Shown here: positions 41,436-53,399 of the stretch, one piece after another
Layout of the letters: every line of letters starts with the position of its first letter
How positions within the stretch are numbered: the first letter of the stretch is position 1
Assembly (NCBI GenBank): GCA_947652115.1
Contig: OX393569.1
Coordinates: 9,058,139-9,122,138, forward strand
Direction of reading: 5' to 3'
DNA length: 64,000 nt
Source of the DNA: Blastomussa wellsi
Taxonomy: Eukaryota > Cnidaria > Anthozoa > Scleractinia > Plerogyridae
The notes under the pieces: model-generated
What the model saw: only the letters and a program-made list of their open reading frames with translations
Database searches by the model: none
Told to the model about the DNA's origin: nothing
Made by a program: the position numbers and the translations under genes

Positions 41436-44101
41436 TCACACGATGTTCATCTCCCAACTATCTGAATTCAAAATGGCCATGAATTCTTCTCTAAGCTCAC
41501 AAAAGCTCGCATATGTGCTAGGCACCTCCAGAGTGCAACCACAAGTGTGAGAAATTGGTCTTCTCTGAAGACCTTCAGTATCTATGAACGATATTGTCAA
41601 ACTGTCAGTGACAATAACATCAGCTGCTGTAGTAAATCTCAAAAAAGTTGTAAGCTTTGCTTCATCAAGCCCTCTAATAAATCTCTTAAGGTGAGAAATA
41701 GTCTCACTCTCAGCTACTGTACCTGGATTGGCTTTGAGTAGGGCAATTACTTTCACATTGGTTGGTATGATGTAGGAATACAATTGATCTAAAGAACTTA
41801 CATATGGAAACTAGATTTTAAGGCGGCTGAGAATTGGCTGCCAACAATCACTCACATATTGGGGTTTTTGCACAATCTCCTTGTGGGCAACCTCTTTAAT
41901 GGTTGCTGCTATGTTGCTGGGTACGACTTTCCGTTTACAATCAAATGTTGACAAAAAGTCAAGCATCTCCTCACTGTCACAAGCAATAGTATTAGCCAAA
42001 CAGCCCTCTATAAGCTTGGTTTCAGATTGTGAAACATAACGCTTGAAAGAATCTTGCAACATTTCACAGGTGATACTCCCCTCCCCAAAAAGACAAACAA
42101 TAAGGAAAGCCTTGCTTATCTTATGTGGAAAATACTGACTCTCTATGTATCCCTTTACAAGTATCCTCCCTACTGCTTCCCACTTCTTCCTGTCAAAGTC
42201 ATGCCTGATATAGGGAACTCTTTCAGTCTCCCCCAACATGTGTGATTCATAGAAGTCTTTCCAAAACAATGAGAAAACCTCCCTCAAGACCCCAATACCC
42301 CGTCCAGCTTCTTCATGACCAAGCTGATTTATAATGATTGCACTTAAACTGAACTTAAATATGGATGGGTCTGAGAAGATGTCAAGCATATCAGCCCTTA
42401 CATGCAATCTGTGCACTCTTATAACTTTACTTGGCACTTCACCATCATTCCATGGTGCAGTTTCACCATCATTTGATGGTACAGTTCCACCATCATTTGA
42501 TGGTACAGTTTCACCATCATTTGGTGGTACAATTGGTGAAAATACATCATTAACATTAACTACAGGATCATAATTGTCAATAGACTGACTGTCCCACATT
42601 TCTGGGAAATAGGGCATTGGATCTTCAAGTAGGAGAGGCTCTCCCAGATTTGTGGATACAGGTTCACTTTCTTGCTTCTTTGAAGTTAAAGAACCTATTT
42701 CAGCTTGGTTTTCTGTGAAGTCATCACTGCATTTGAGATGATAGGCTGGTGTCATAAGCTGTTCTTCCTCTTCATCTTTATCCTCCTCTTCCAGGGGCTC
42801 TAAGCATCTGATATACACACTCCCTTGTCCTGACAGTTTTATTATCCTTTCACCATCCATTCTCACTCCCTTTGCTAGTTTTGGAGTTACTAGGGTTCCA
42901 TAGCAAGCCTGTAAGGGAAACATTTATGATCAAAAAACATCTCTGTAATTTGGTATGTTGTTTTCAGTTCAGGTCAAATAGTTTCAAGTGCAAATGTTTA
43001 AAACACTAAAACTAGATTAAAAAAGGCCACACCTACATTAGATTTAGAGCCATCGCTACAGCCAGATAGTGATAACAGCAATCCCTATCTCAAACTTTGA
43101 AGTTTGATTTTTAATGATAAAATGATAAGAAAAGCCCAGAGTTGTTCAAAACAGTCAAATTTGCAAGGAATTATTTTTCATTAACTGTCAATGAGAACAG
43201 CTGTTCTCAGGATCACCCTCGCCTGGATGGTCAAACTTTACGGCCTTATGATTTTTTTTTTTAAATCTGCTGTGTGGTTCTTTGAAGGAGTTGACAATGA
43301 AAATTTTCACACACTGCACACAGCCATGGCCAACAAGCCTTAGATGTAACCGGCCAAATGTTTGTCTAGCACCAAATGCTGTACTTTTTAGTCAACCATA
43401 ACTGTTTTAGGCCGAGCCTTTATTGACTTTATCACAACTTTAACTACATTTTAGCCTGAGAAAAGCTGTGGTTTCTAACTTGTTTATAAAAATATCTTAT
43501 TTCTTTTATTTTCCTTGATGAAAAGCTAAAAAAATACATGAAAACGTACCTTAAGGTATTCAAACATAATATCATCTCTTGGAAGTTGGCTTTCGATGTT
43601 TCTTTTTAAGTCTTGGTGGGTCCAATCTTTGTTAAAAGGCAACTGGTGGATAATTAGGCCCCTTTCCTCCAGCTTCACTTTGCTGACATGACTTGGTACT
43701 TGGTTGTTATGGGGGTTTGGAATTATCACAAGGTCTTTGTGTATGATGGTCTTACTGGGGCGCCCATTCTTCCTTCCACGAGCCATCGAATTCGAAGAAT
43801 TACTCGTCATACCCAGTGGTCGTTTTCTACTCGATGTTCCCCCACGAGCGTTGTAGCTGGGAAATCGCTGTGCAAGCTCTGCTGCAACCGACCCCAAGCC
43901 TGAAGACGGGATAGAACAAGTCGAAGAGCTGTTGGTAGCCGTTAACGCTGCTACATTTCGAATGTCATTTCTTTGCAGGTTTCCAATGGCCTCGAGGGCC
44001 TGCTTAGCAATGGCACACGCCGAAGAAATTTGCTGCACGTCTTCTTCGTTACGGCTGGCAGCCATCTTTGATTGAGTTTGGGCGCATTGCATTCTGGTCA
44101 C
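41436..44101 (-). pseudogene. HECT-domain protein of the transposon, one internal stop
   Basis: Exon 1 is 43550-44101 (probable start at an ATG in MQCAQTQSKMAASRNEEDVQ); exon 2 is 41436-42908, joined GT-AG in phase 0. Exon 1 encodes an Ala/Ser/Arg-rich region and a helical end. Exon 2 has an acidic stretch, a tandem repeat (PSNDGETVPSNDGGTVPSND, four units) and a HECT-like N-lobe around HEEAGRGIGVLREVFSLFWK. A UAG at 41811-41813 interrupts the frame. The C-lobe follows in the same frame: FLRFTTAADVI, GLQRRPISHTCGCTLEVPST with the catalytic Cys, and ELREEFMAILNSDSWEMNIV. HECT proteins form ubiquitin thioesters; in a transposon it might alter host factors, but that is conjecture. Confidence 0.8.
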
Positions 44102-44106
44102 ATTAA

Positions 44107-44290
44107 AAATTCAAAAGTTGACCATATAAAAAGTGGAGTTGACCATATCAAAAGTGATTAGTTGACCATATAAAAAGTCGAGTTGACCATATCAAAAGTG
44201 TGAAGTTGACCATATAAAAAGTCGAGTTGAGCAGATAAAAAGTGAAGTTGACCATATAAAAAGTCGAGTTGACCATATGAAAAGTCCAAC
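44107..44290. repeat. Right subterminal array, 8 units of about 20 bp
   Basis: GAGTTGACCATATAAAAAGT and variants repeat about eight times, in inverse orientation to the left array. Confidence 0.85.
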
Positions 44291-44403
44291 AGATCCTATA
44301 AAAATGTAGGGAATATTGACTGGTTCGGCGCCCCATACGGAAGTGCCAGGGGCCGGGGCCATTCAACCAAAACCCCCGTCTTGGAAGCGGTACTCTTTGT
44401 AGT

Positions 44404-44751
44404 TCCATACGTACCATTCTCGTCCCCATAGCCCTTCTCGTTTCTCTTAGCCGGCAGGGCCTTGGCACGAAAAACGAAGGGCTCTGGGGACATACGATTT
44501 TCAAAAAAATTCGAATTTTTTTTATTGGCTGTTGAGAACAAAGAAATCTTATAACGGAAGCCAAAATGTTCGCCGGCCGCCTTATTACAACACACATGTA
44601 GAAACATCAATGCTATATACATGAAGTCCGGAAGTCCTAGAATCTCGGACTGGAAATCGTATGTCTCCAGAGCCCTTCGTTTTTCGTGCCAATGCCCTGC
44701 CGGCTAAGAGAAACGAAAAGGGCTATGGGGACGAGAATGCATACGTACGGC
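44404..44751. mobile_element. Palindromic MITE of the CGTCCCCA family, copy 1
   Basis: ATTCTCGTCCCCATAGCCC, CTCTTAGCCGGCAGGGC and ACGAAAAACGAAGGGCTCTG are mirrored at 44655-44740. Relatives or fragments occur at 4925-4990 and 54960-55020. Confidence 0.75.
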
Positions 44752-44753
44752 TT

Positions 44754-45042
44754 TGCATTCTCATCCCCAGGGCCGCTTGTCCCTCTTAGCCGGCTGGGCC
44801 TGTGCACTAGGGACAAGTGGCTCTGGGGACACACGATTTGATTCGCTGAAATAAAACAAAGGAAGTCCAATCACATCAGCCGTTTTAAACGGGCTAACGA
44901 TAAAGGATTTTAAAACGGCTGATGTGATTGGACTACCTTTGATTTCAGCGAATCAAATCGTGTGTCCCCAGAGCCACTTGTTCCTCGTGCACAGGTCCAG
45001 CCGGCTAAGAGGGACAAGCGGCTCTGGGGACGAGAATGACGG
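44754..45042. mobile_element. Palindromic MITE of the CGTCCCCA family, copy 2
   Basis: CCCAGGGCCGCTTGTCCCTC, CTTAGCCGGCTGGGCC, ACACGATTTGATTCGCTGAA and CCAATCACATCAGCCGTTTT are mirrored almost perfectly from 44905 to 45036, around a short GGGCTAACGATAAAGG centre. Arms are about 130 bases. Confidence 0.85.
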
Positions 45043-47225
45043 CTTTGTTGATTAAAATACCAACTCTGATCGTCTCTATCAGTTATCGGAAGAATATCGG
45101 GAGAACAAAGATCAACATATGCAGTAACAGTCACATGTGGACAAGAGAGAAAAATGGCCGCGAGAAAACTGGAGGCAGGGCACCTTCGTTTTTTTTCTGT
45201 TACGTTAGTTGGATTGAACTCCATGATTGTGGAAAGTTTCCAAAGAATAAAAAAATCAAAGAAAGTTATAAACGAAAAGGTAAAATAAGAAACAAAATTA
45301 ATGAAAACATAACATTTTGTTTGTGAGCGCCAACAATAAGTTGTGTTAAGAGATTTGAAATGAAAAAGACAAAACTGACGACAATTGCTATTTACCAAGG
45401 AGACCTGACGACGTGGAACAGGTAACTTTCTCAGTTTCTCACAACAATAAAAGTGAAATTTTTCCTTCCCTTTTTGCTCGTTCTCGTACAACCACCGCAA
45501 TGTTTTCAACTTGGTGAGGAACGTTCGTGTTAGGATATAACGTTTAAGGTGTCAGTGAGCAGTTTTATCAAACGTTTTGTGGAAGAGCGTTTCTCTTTTA
45601 CAACATACCTAAAACGAAGAATTACCAGAGGACCATATACGCACGTGCGTACCTCGGAAATCCAAAAAACCTGTATATATTTATTTATTTCATGCTTTGA
45701 CTTATGAAACCTACGCCCAGAAAACATGGAAAAGGCATTTCCGAGGCGCTAAAAAATTTAAATAATAATCTGGGGGAGCATGCCCCCAGACCCCCCTCCC
45801 CCTCCCAGTAGCTCACACCTTCGCCGTTCGATATAGCCTTCTCCTTCCGCGTAGCGTGGTTTTTCCTTCTGGGAAAAATCCCGGATTACGCATGGCGGTG
45901 GTCATTCAGTCCTGCGGTTACTGAACCGGTTTGCTGTTGTCAGAGACTATGACGTGTTAGATAAATTAAGATCATCAGTTGTGTTTGTAGCGTTGAACGT
46001 TTATATTCATTTGTATCTAAGGCCTTTTTATCGTTAATTATTTTCATGTGGAAAGAAAAGGCGCCCAGCTCCCCTCCCCCCTCCCCAAACGTAGCTCACG
46101 CGTTTCAGCTCCCTCACTGGGGAGTTTAAGAAAACCACAACGGCAACGTCGCTAAACAAAAACTTTTATGAGCAGAAAAATGGCTTTGCAGGTGCGTTAT
46201 AGTTCTTGGAACATTTCTTTGCCGTCCTCTGCAAAACAACAACGTGAAATGACGAAACTCTGCGTTGTCTGCACAACGTAAACCATGAAGGCTAATTGTT
46301 AAAATTTCTTTTTCGAATTTATCGCTGTGTTCCAGATTCAGTTTTGGGATTAGTTTTGACAGTAAAAAACAGGCTAAATGACTTTGGAGTATCGAGGGAT
46401 TCGTAGGTAAAATATAAATTCGTTTTTTAATCGACGTTGTTCACGGCATCGCCGTTCTGGGTTCTTGACATCCCTAGTAAAAATCTTGCTGCGCGGGCCT
46501 TGTTGTGTTAAGATTTTCTTTTTCAACTGGTTTGAAAAGGACAACTGACGAGAATTGCTATTTACCATGAAGGAGATGACGTGAACAGGAAAGTGTGCCG
46601 GCAACTGCCGGTCTAAAAAGGTTTTCAGTTATCAGCCATTACTGGATTTTCAAACTTGGCTCACGCGTTTCAGCTCCTCCCCTCCCTCCCACAGAAAATC
46701 TTGCTGCTTGGGCCTTGGAGTCTGAAGTGCTTCGCAGCCTTGTGTAATGTTTGAATACAACTCCTGGATCTAGAACGGAAACGTTTCACTACCAGAGTTA
46801 TCTAGAGTTCTTGGTTGTTCTTATTCTTCGTTTATTGTTAAAGGGGGATAGCTCTTCACTCGTAGAGTCGTAGCTTATGAATCATGTATATACAAACGCG
46901 TTCTTATGGAAACGAAATTGAACACTGTAAGGTTTCTCACCTGTTTCTCAGTGTCTGGAACCCGCAATGAAGCACTCGTCCTCTTGTTTGGCATTCCACG
47001 TCTTTTTAAATCTACTCACTAGTTCGGCTAGTCTCCCTCGCAGCCGTTTTTAGTCTCATCACGCAACGCTCCTCTCACTATCGTTCGGCCAGCTGCAAAT
47101 ATATTCAATGCGAAGTTCTCCTGATGATATGACAGTGATGACATGTCACCCCAGCATTTTACGCGACTATTTGTTGTCTCGCCACGCCAGAGAAATTGTA
47201 AAAATTACGGTGTCCGAAAAACAAT
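45043..47225. other. No gene seen (2.2 kb)
   Basis: No supported coding frame. GACGACAATTGCTATTTACC (45377) recurs with changes at 46550, and CTCACGCGTTTCAGCTCC recurs at 46095 and 46660, so a degenerate direct repeat of over 1 kb spacing is present. The 3' part lies 5' of the amine oxidase pseudogene. Confidence 0.35.
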
Positions 47226-47226
47226 A

Positions 47227-47286
47227 GCCTGCGAACACAGACGGATTTCCGGCTCTTGTTTCACGCCGCCGTCTGTGTTCGCAGGC
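47227..47286. repeat. Inverted repeat upstream of amine oxidase pseudogene
   Basis: GCCTGCGAACACAGACGG is mirrored exactly by CCGTCTGTGTTCGCAGGC with a 24-base loop. It ends 26 bases before the start codon of the broken amine oxidase and is probably a small MITE. Confidence 0.85.
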
Positions 47287-47311
47287 TGGAAAACAATGAC
47301 GATTCACAACG

Positions 47312-49620
47312 ATGGCGAAACAAGACGACAAAACGAACCTGGTTTTGAAAATTCTGGTTGTTCTACTGGCTTTGCTGTCCCTAGCTCTGCTCATTGCATT
47401 AATTGTGGTAGCAACAAGAGATAAATCCGAACCTCTTCTGGGGTTAAAGACTGCCCAGAAACCACACAGTTAACAGCACCATCGAGAGTTTCGCTCAAAA
47501 GGTTTATTTGGCGACTTATCCAAGAAAGAGATCATCGCTGTACGAGATTACATTCTCAGTAAGGCGTCCTTAAACGTCACAAAGTATGAAGATGCGGCCA
47601 TCAACGACAACTACATTTACTTGATCGAGTTGCAGCAGCCGGCAAAAGATAAAGCGCTCAATTACCTCGACAGTGACAACGCCCCGAAGCCTGAACGCAA
47701 GGCCCGAGTTGTTATTTACTATGGGGGACAAATCAATCCATAGGTGAGGGAATTTCTGGTAAGTCCCGCGGGAAACCCGAAAGATGATGAAGAAAACAAG
47801 TGGTCCCGGTCAGAAATACCCGATTCCGTTTAACACGCGATTTGCAGACCCCAAAGAACTTGCCATAATGGAAAAGATGTTAAAGAACGTGACAAAACGT
47901 GCTTATCGCCTGCTCGACGAAAGTTACGATGGCTACACTCTCTGGAACTGTACAGACCGCTGTTTGACATGGGGCCTTTCAGCCCCCAGCGCTTTCAAGG
48001 CCAATCAGCGCAAGCAGTGGACATGGTTCATGAGAAACGTTATTGGTTTTTACATCCATCCTGTCGGCTTTGTAGTCCTGTTAGATACAGGAGGAAATGA
48101 CCCGTCACGCTGGACAGTTGAAAAACTATATTACAATAACAAAACCTACGACACCGTCGAAGAGTTGATGAATGCATTCGATAATGGATCTAAGATGGTT
48201 TTTAATGCGCCTAAGGACAAAGGGTTGTTCTCTACGTATGAACGTCGCGGGGATCCACAACCCACAAAGCCGCTGAGAAACGCACAGATCTTCGAGCCTG
48301 ATGGGAAACGATACACGGTCAGCGGGCGTCATGTGGAATACGTGGGTTGGAGTTTTGATTTCCGGTCCCGCACCTCTTCTGGTATTCAGCTCTTTAACCT
48401 CAAGTTCAAAGGCCACAGAATTGTTTATGAACTGAGTGTTCAAGAAGCCGAGGCGTTCTATTCCGGCTGGAGTCCCAAACCGCTGCACACCAATTACCTT
48501 GACGCCGCTTGGAACATGTAATCGATGACGTTTGAACTGTTAAGGGGTGTGGACTCCCCTAACACTGCCACTTTCTTGGACGTGATCCATTTCGTCGGCC
48601 GAAAAGACCCAGCAAAATACAAGAATGCGATTTGTTTATTTGAACATGAGAGTCCCCCTGCGGAGGCATTATGATACAACTTTTAATGGTGGTTACAACT
48701 TCTATGGAGGAATGCCTGGAAGCGCTTTGATCTTGCGAACTGTGGCAACAACTTACAACTACGACTATGTATTTGATTTCATCTTCTATCCTAATGGCGT
48801 CTTGGAGGTACGATCTTCCGCCAGCGGTTTTCCTCAAACATCTTTTTACACGGTAGATGAAGAGCCATACTCCAATCAGATCCACCATAAAATGGCTGGG
48901 AGTTTGCATGATCATATCAGTTCAACTACAAGGTTGACATTGATGTGTTTGGTACCAATCAGTCCTATGAGACCATTGAAGTTGGACTTGAGAACATCAA
49001 CCAACCCTTGGTTCCCTGAAGACTATCACCTGCAGAAGGTTCTTCACCGTCGCTTGCGAAAAACCGAAACAGAAGCGGTATATCACTATAGCTTTGACAA
49101 GCCGACTTGCATGAACTTCTCCAATAAGGAAAAGGTGAACAGCTGTGGGCTCCATCGCGGTTACCGCGTTCAAATTAGCGACATGAAAAAACAGATGTAT
49201 CCAGAAAGCTGGCAAGTGGTGAAGGGCGCTGTATGGTCTCTCAACCAAATGACTGTAACCAAGAGAAAGGAAAAAGAAGAAAAAAGTTCCAGTATCTACA
49301 ATCAGCAAGATATGGTTGACCCGGTGGTGGACTTCAGCCAGTATATTGATGGAGAAAACATCGAGGATGAAGATCTGGTTGCATGGGTAACAATGGGCAT
49401 GATGCACATTCCACACTCAGAAGATGTCCCTAATACAGCAACACCAGGGAGCTCTGCCAGTTTTCTCCTCAGGCCCTTCAACTATTTTGATGAAGATCCT
49501 TCCATGGCCTCTTATGATGGGGTGTTAATCAAGCCCTCTGATGAACTCCAACGAAACCGGTATGTGCTCCAAGGGAAAAGCCCGTTGAATTCTATGGTCT
49601 CTATGGAGACTTTTAGATAA
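47312..49620 (+). pseudogene. Copper amine oxidase, tandem copy with many breaks
   Basis: It aligns over its whole length with the intact gene at 51045. ATG 47312 starts a membrane anchor (LVLKILVVLLALLSLALLIA). Breaks follow: a frame change near 47445, UAG at 47741-47743, a frame change near 47785, UAA at 48519-48521, and frame changes near 48640, 48920, 48990 and 49550. The natural stop is probably UAG at 49614. Catalytic regions survive as fragments: TTYNYDYVFDF (topaquinone site), SLHDHIS (copper His-x-His) and MHIPHSEDVPNT (third copper His). Like its neighbour it has no introns. Confidence 0.85.
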
Positions 49621-51044
49621 CTGCATGATGAACGATTACCGTGGCAGTTAAAGAAGGATCAAGGCTTGAACTGCTCCAGTGTCAATCGGAGGAAGGAGCA
49701 GTTAAATTTTTGGGATTAGACCGTTTCATTTGATGGCATTGTTTTGTCTGTAATTTTACGACTTTTGTATTGCGTTGACTATAGATCGTTTTCACTGTCA
49801 AGCAACTGTCGAGCACCATTCAGTCAATGAAGTCAAGAAAAAGAGAAGTTCTTTTCCTCTAAAATCCTCAAAACGCGTCATGTCGACCTCTGCTATGATT
49901 ATGTCATCAACCCACGTGACGCCGGGACACGTAACATGAAATCGAGGCTACCGTTTAAATTCCCCACCCTATATGAGTGAGGACCAAATTCCCCATCCCT
50001 GGGAAAGGCAAGGGCGTCAAATGCCCGGGGGGGGGGGGTGTTGAAGCTTCGATTTTACTGATACATTATTCACTTGGGATCTGGGTATTACGAAGCTGTC
50101 AAATCACTGCCGCCAGACGCTGTGATGTGAACCCTTGCGAATTAATAAACCCTTGTAATATCTTGTTTTCTGCATGCAGAATGGAGCGTGTGGAAAACAA
50201 GGAATCCGGCACTGGAACTGGAATTTTAAATATTTTAATTTTCTCAGAATTTTGTGGCCCGTTGTTGACCGGATTAACTTGGTTCTGCTGTTAAAACGCA
50301 ACCCGGTTATGTAGTAAAGCGTCTTGTTTATTCTTTTTCGAAGACGTCGAAACATGAAACTCAGCCAATTCGAAGCATTGGCATCGACAGTTTCTCTATA
50401 TGGACAGCAGTTTCTTTATATCAACAAACAACAAACTGAAATACAATACCCCGTTGTGTTCAGTCGTCTTACAGAATATTCATAGAATGCTAAACAATGA
50501 ACGTTGATATATCGAGAAATTAATTAACTGTTTACTGTTCACTGCACCAAATATCACATGAGCAGGAACATAATTTGTCCACATGCTCATTGCCAAATAT
50601 GGTTTATCGAGAATCTCACACCCACGTGCTTATTCCAAATATAACTCCACAACAATGCACGCGTTCACGAATTTTGGAGGTATAAAAGACAACAGACGCG
50701 TTGCATAAATGGCGTCATTTGAATTACCATCTTATACATCCTAAGCCTCAAATTTACGTATAAAATTCTTTGTCTATAAATGCTAATGCTATTTATGCAA
50801 AGCGTCTATCGCTAGTCAGTGTCCCAGACATCTTTCTAAACCACGATAACTCATGTTCGGTGTAAAACGAACAATAACATCCTATTGTATCACTCTATTG
50901 CACAAGATGCAAATGACTCCTTTGCTTGTCGTTTTGCTTTTGTCCTATGCATTATGACGTCAGCTGTGCCGTTTTACATGGATCATAAACCCTATGATAA
51001 TAGTTGCTCCTATCGAACTGCGCTGGTGCTTATCAGCTTGAAAC
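49621..51044. other. Between the amine oxidase copies, no gene seen
   Basis: A solitary transposon end (ATAGATCGTTTTCAC) lies at 49783. CCCCACCCTATATGAGTG and the run of G at 50028-50038 resemble a repeat near 23200. The 3' 500 bases presumably carry the promoter of the intact amine oxidase. A possible TATA-like TATAAAAG occurs at 50681, about 360 bases upstream of the ATG. Confidence 0.3.
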
Positions 51045-53399
51045 ATGGTTAAGGACGCCAGTAAAACAATCCTCATCTTAAAAATCGTTTCTACCTTATT
51101 GGCTTTACTGTCTCTAGCGCTGCTCATCGCATTAATTGTGGTCGCAACGAGGGACAAAACTGAACCCGTGAAAAATGGACCGTCTTCTGGCGTCAAACAC
51201 TTCTGCCCGGAAACCACGAAGTTGACATCTTCACCAGCACGCTCGTCGGGTCTGTACGACGACTTATCCAAGGAAGAAATCATTGCTGTACGTGATTACA
51301 TTCTCAGTAAATCCTACCTGAATGTCACACCGTTTGAAGATGCGGCCATCAACAACAACTACATTTACTTGATCGAGTTGCAGCAGCCGCCCAAAGAGGA
51401 AGCGCTCAATTACCTTGACAGTGACAATGCCCAGAAGCCTGAACGCAAGGCTCGAGTTGTTATTTACTATGGAGGACAAATCAAACCGGTGGTGAGAGAA
51501 TATCTGGTGAGTCCGGCGGGGAAACCGATCAGGCATAAAGAAACAACAGGCCCAGGCCAGAAATACCCGATTCCATTTGATTCGCGCCCACCAGGTGGAA
51601 AAGAAAGCGATTTTACGGAAAACTTCGTCATAAACGTGACAAAACAAGCTTATGACCTTTTGTATGAAAGCTACGATGGCTACACATACAGCGGCTGTAC
51701 AGACCGCTGTCTGGATTGGGCCGACTCCGCACCGGGTGCTTTCGGCCTACGAAAAAAATGGATCTGGTTTATGCGGCGTCTTCAAGGCAACTATTTACAT
51801 CCTGTCGGCTTTGAGATTTATTTTAATACACAAGGAAGCGATGTATCCCTGTGGAAGGTCGAGAAAGTCTTCTACTTCAATCAGTCTTTTGACAGTGTCG
51901 AAGGATTAATGCACGCTTACTATAATGGCTCTATTTACAAAGTGTTTCTCCCTGCGCCATCTTCAAGTAACGCGCCATTGTATTCGTCCTATCTTCGCCG
52001 TGGAAAGCCACAGCCTCCGGAGCCTTTGCGACCACCTCAGCTAGTTGAGCCCGATGGCAAGCGCTACACCGTCAGCGGACACCACGTGGAATACATGAAG
52101 TGGAGTTTCGATTTCCGTTCCCGCAGTTCCACTGGTGTGCAGCTGTTTGACATCAGATTCGATGGACAAAGAATCGTGTATGAACTCAGTTTGCAGGAAG
52201 CCGCAGCTTTCTACTCAGGATGGAGTCCCATGCAGATGTTGACAGACTATCTCGATGTCGCTTGGGGCATGGGAAGTAGTAAGTTTGAACTAGTTCCAGG
52301 CGTCGATTGTCCCAGCACGGCCACATTTTTTGACACAGTTCATTTTGTGAGCAGCAGTGAGCCCGCCAAGTATAGAAACGCACTGTGTTTGTTTGAGCTC
52401 AACCTTGGGATTCCACTGCGTAGACATTTTGACAACAACTTTGACGGTGGTTACAATTTTTATGGAGGAATGCCTGGAAGTGCATTAGTTCTGCGCTCCG
52501 TGTCCACAGCTTATAACTATGATTACATTTACGATTACTTGTTTTATCCAAACGGAGTCGTGGAAGTGAGGGTTTCGACAGGTGGCTATGTGCAAGCTAC
52601 ATATTGGACATCCAACGAGGCTCCGTATGGTAACCAGATCCATCCTGGTGTGGCTGGAAGCGTTCACGATCATTTGATGAACTATAAAGTGGACCTGGAC
52701 GTCGGTGGAAGAAGGAACTCTTTTGAATTTATTGACATCAATATTGAAAACATCACAAATCCTTGGTTCCCCAAAGAGAAACGAGTACAGAAAGTGCTTA
52801 GTCGCAGCTTGAAGAAAACTGAACAAGAAGCTATTTATCACAACAATTTTGACCACCCCAAGTACCTTAATTTTTTCAGTGCAGGAAATTTGAACAAGAT
52901 GGGAGTGGAGCGAGGATACCGTGTCCACATCCGGGACATGATGAAGCAAATGTACTCGAAAGACTGGGAACTAGTGAGAGGAGCCGCTTGGACACTGAAC
53001 CAGATGACGGTCACTAAATACAAGGACAAGGAAGAAAGAAGCTCGTCGATCTACAACCAAAACAGCATGTATGATCCTGTTGTAGACTTCGCAAATTTCA
53101 CAGCAGACAATGAAAACATAGTAAATGAAGACCTGGTTGCCTGGGTTACAGTAGGAGTGATGCACATACCACATTCCGAAGATATTCCTAACACGGCGAC
53201 AGCTGCTAACTCGGCTAGCTTCTTCCTGCGCCCATACAACTACTTTGAAGAGGATCCTTCTATGGCTTCCCATGATGCAGTACTCATTTTGCCGACGAAG
53301 GATGGCGCTGATATCAACACATTCGGCACTCCTGACGAACCTGCATGCGCCAAGAGAGACAAGCCTGTGGATTTCACTGGTCGTTATGGAAACATTTAA
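51045..53399 (+). CDS. Copper amine oxidase, membrane-anchored, intact
   Basis: A single 784-codon open frame from ATG 51045 (context AAACATGG) to UAA. Residues 10-34 form one membrane segment (KIVSTLLALLSLALLIALIV) after a short N terminus, giving a type II topology as in the vertebrate AOC3 group, with the catalytic part outside the cell. The topaquinone tyrosine lies in STAYNYDYIYDY (consensus N-Y-D/E-Y). The catalytic Asp is in YLDVAWGMG. Copper ligands are in SVHDHLMNYKVDLD (His-x-His) and VMHIPHSEDIPNT. The enzyme would oxidise primary amines to aldehydes with hydrogen peroxide and ammonia. It lacks introns, unlike vertebrate AOC genes. The broken tandem copy lies upstream. Several NxT/NxS sites are present. 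Substrate not predictable. Confidence 0.92.
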   Translation: MVKDASKTILILKIVSTLLALLSLALLIALIVVATRDKTEPVKNGPSSGVKHFCPETTKLTSSPARSSGLYDDLSKEEIIAVRDYILSKSYLNVTPFEDAAINNNYIYLIELQQPPKEEALNYLDSDNAQKPERKARVVIYYGGQIKPVVREYLVSPAGKPIRHKETTGPGQKYPIPFDSRPPGGKESDFTENFVINVTKQAYDLLYESYDGYTYSGCTDRCLDWADSAPGAFGLRKKWIWFMRRLQGNYLHPVGFEIYFNTQGSDVSLWKVEKVFYFNQSFDSVEGLMHAYYNGSIYKVFLPAPSSSNAPLYSSYLRRGKPQPPEPLRPPQLVEPDGKRYTVSGHHVEYMKWSFDFRSRSSTGVQLFDIRFDGQRIVYELSLQEAAAFYSGWSPMQMLTDYLDVAWGMGSSKFELVPGVDCPSTATFFDTVHFVSSSEPAKYRNALCLFELNLGIPLRRHFDNNFDGGYNFYGGMPGSALVLRSVSTAYNYDYIYDYLFYPNGVVEVRVSTGGYVQATYWTSNEAPYGNQIHPGVAGSVHDHLMNYKVDLDVGGRRNSFEFIDINIENITNPWFPKEKRVQKVLSRSLKKTEQEAIYHNNFDHPKYLNFFSAGNLNKMGVERGYRVHIRDMMKQMYSKDWELVRGAAWTLNQMTVTKYKDKEERSSSIYNQNSMYDPVVDFANFTADNENIVNEDLVAWVTVGVMHIPHSEDIPNTATAANSASFFLRPYNYFEEDPSMASHDAVLILPTKDGADINTFGTPDEPACAKRDKPVDFTGRYGNI

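Larger units (their letters stand above)
39136..44327. mobile_element. 5.2-kb DNA transposon with integrase transposase and HECT gene
   Basis: Terminal inverted repeats start GAACCAGTCAATATTCCCT at the left and end with its reverse complement at 44327. A 6-bp GGCGCC flanks both ends (39130-39135, 44328-44333) as the probable target duplication; the same interrupted sequence occurs uninterrupted at 38641-38692. Inside each end is an array of about 20-bp units with the core TATGGTCAAC (12 units left, 8 right). Identical leaders (ACCAGAATGCAATGCGCC) then introduce two genes that converge: a transposase with an integrase-type core from the left, and a HECT-domain protein from the right. The transposase resembles IS3/retroviral-type integrases; IS3EU is a possible class. 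Both genes carry breaks. Confidence 0.85.

Noticed and set aside
48559..48915. Minus-strand frames across the amine oxidase copies
   Set aside because: They are antisense shadows of the oxidase coding sequence, repeated in both copies.
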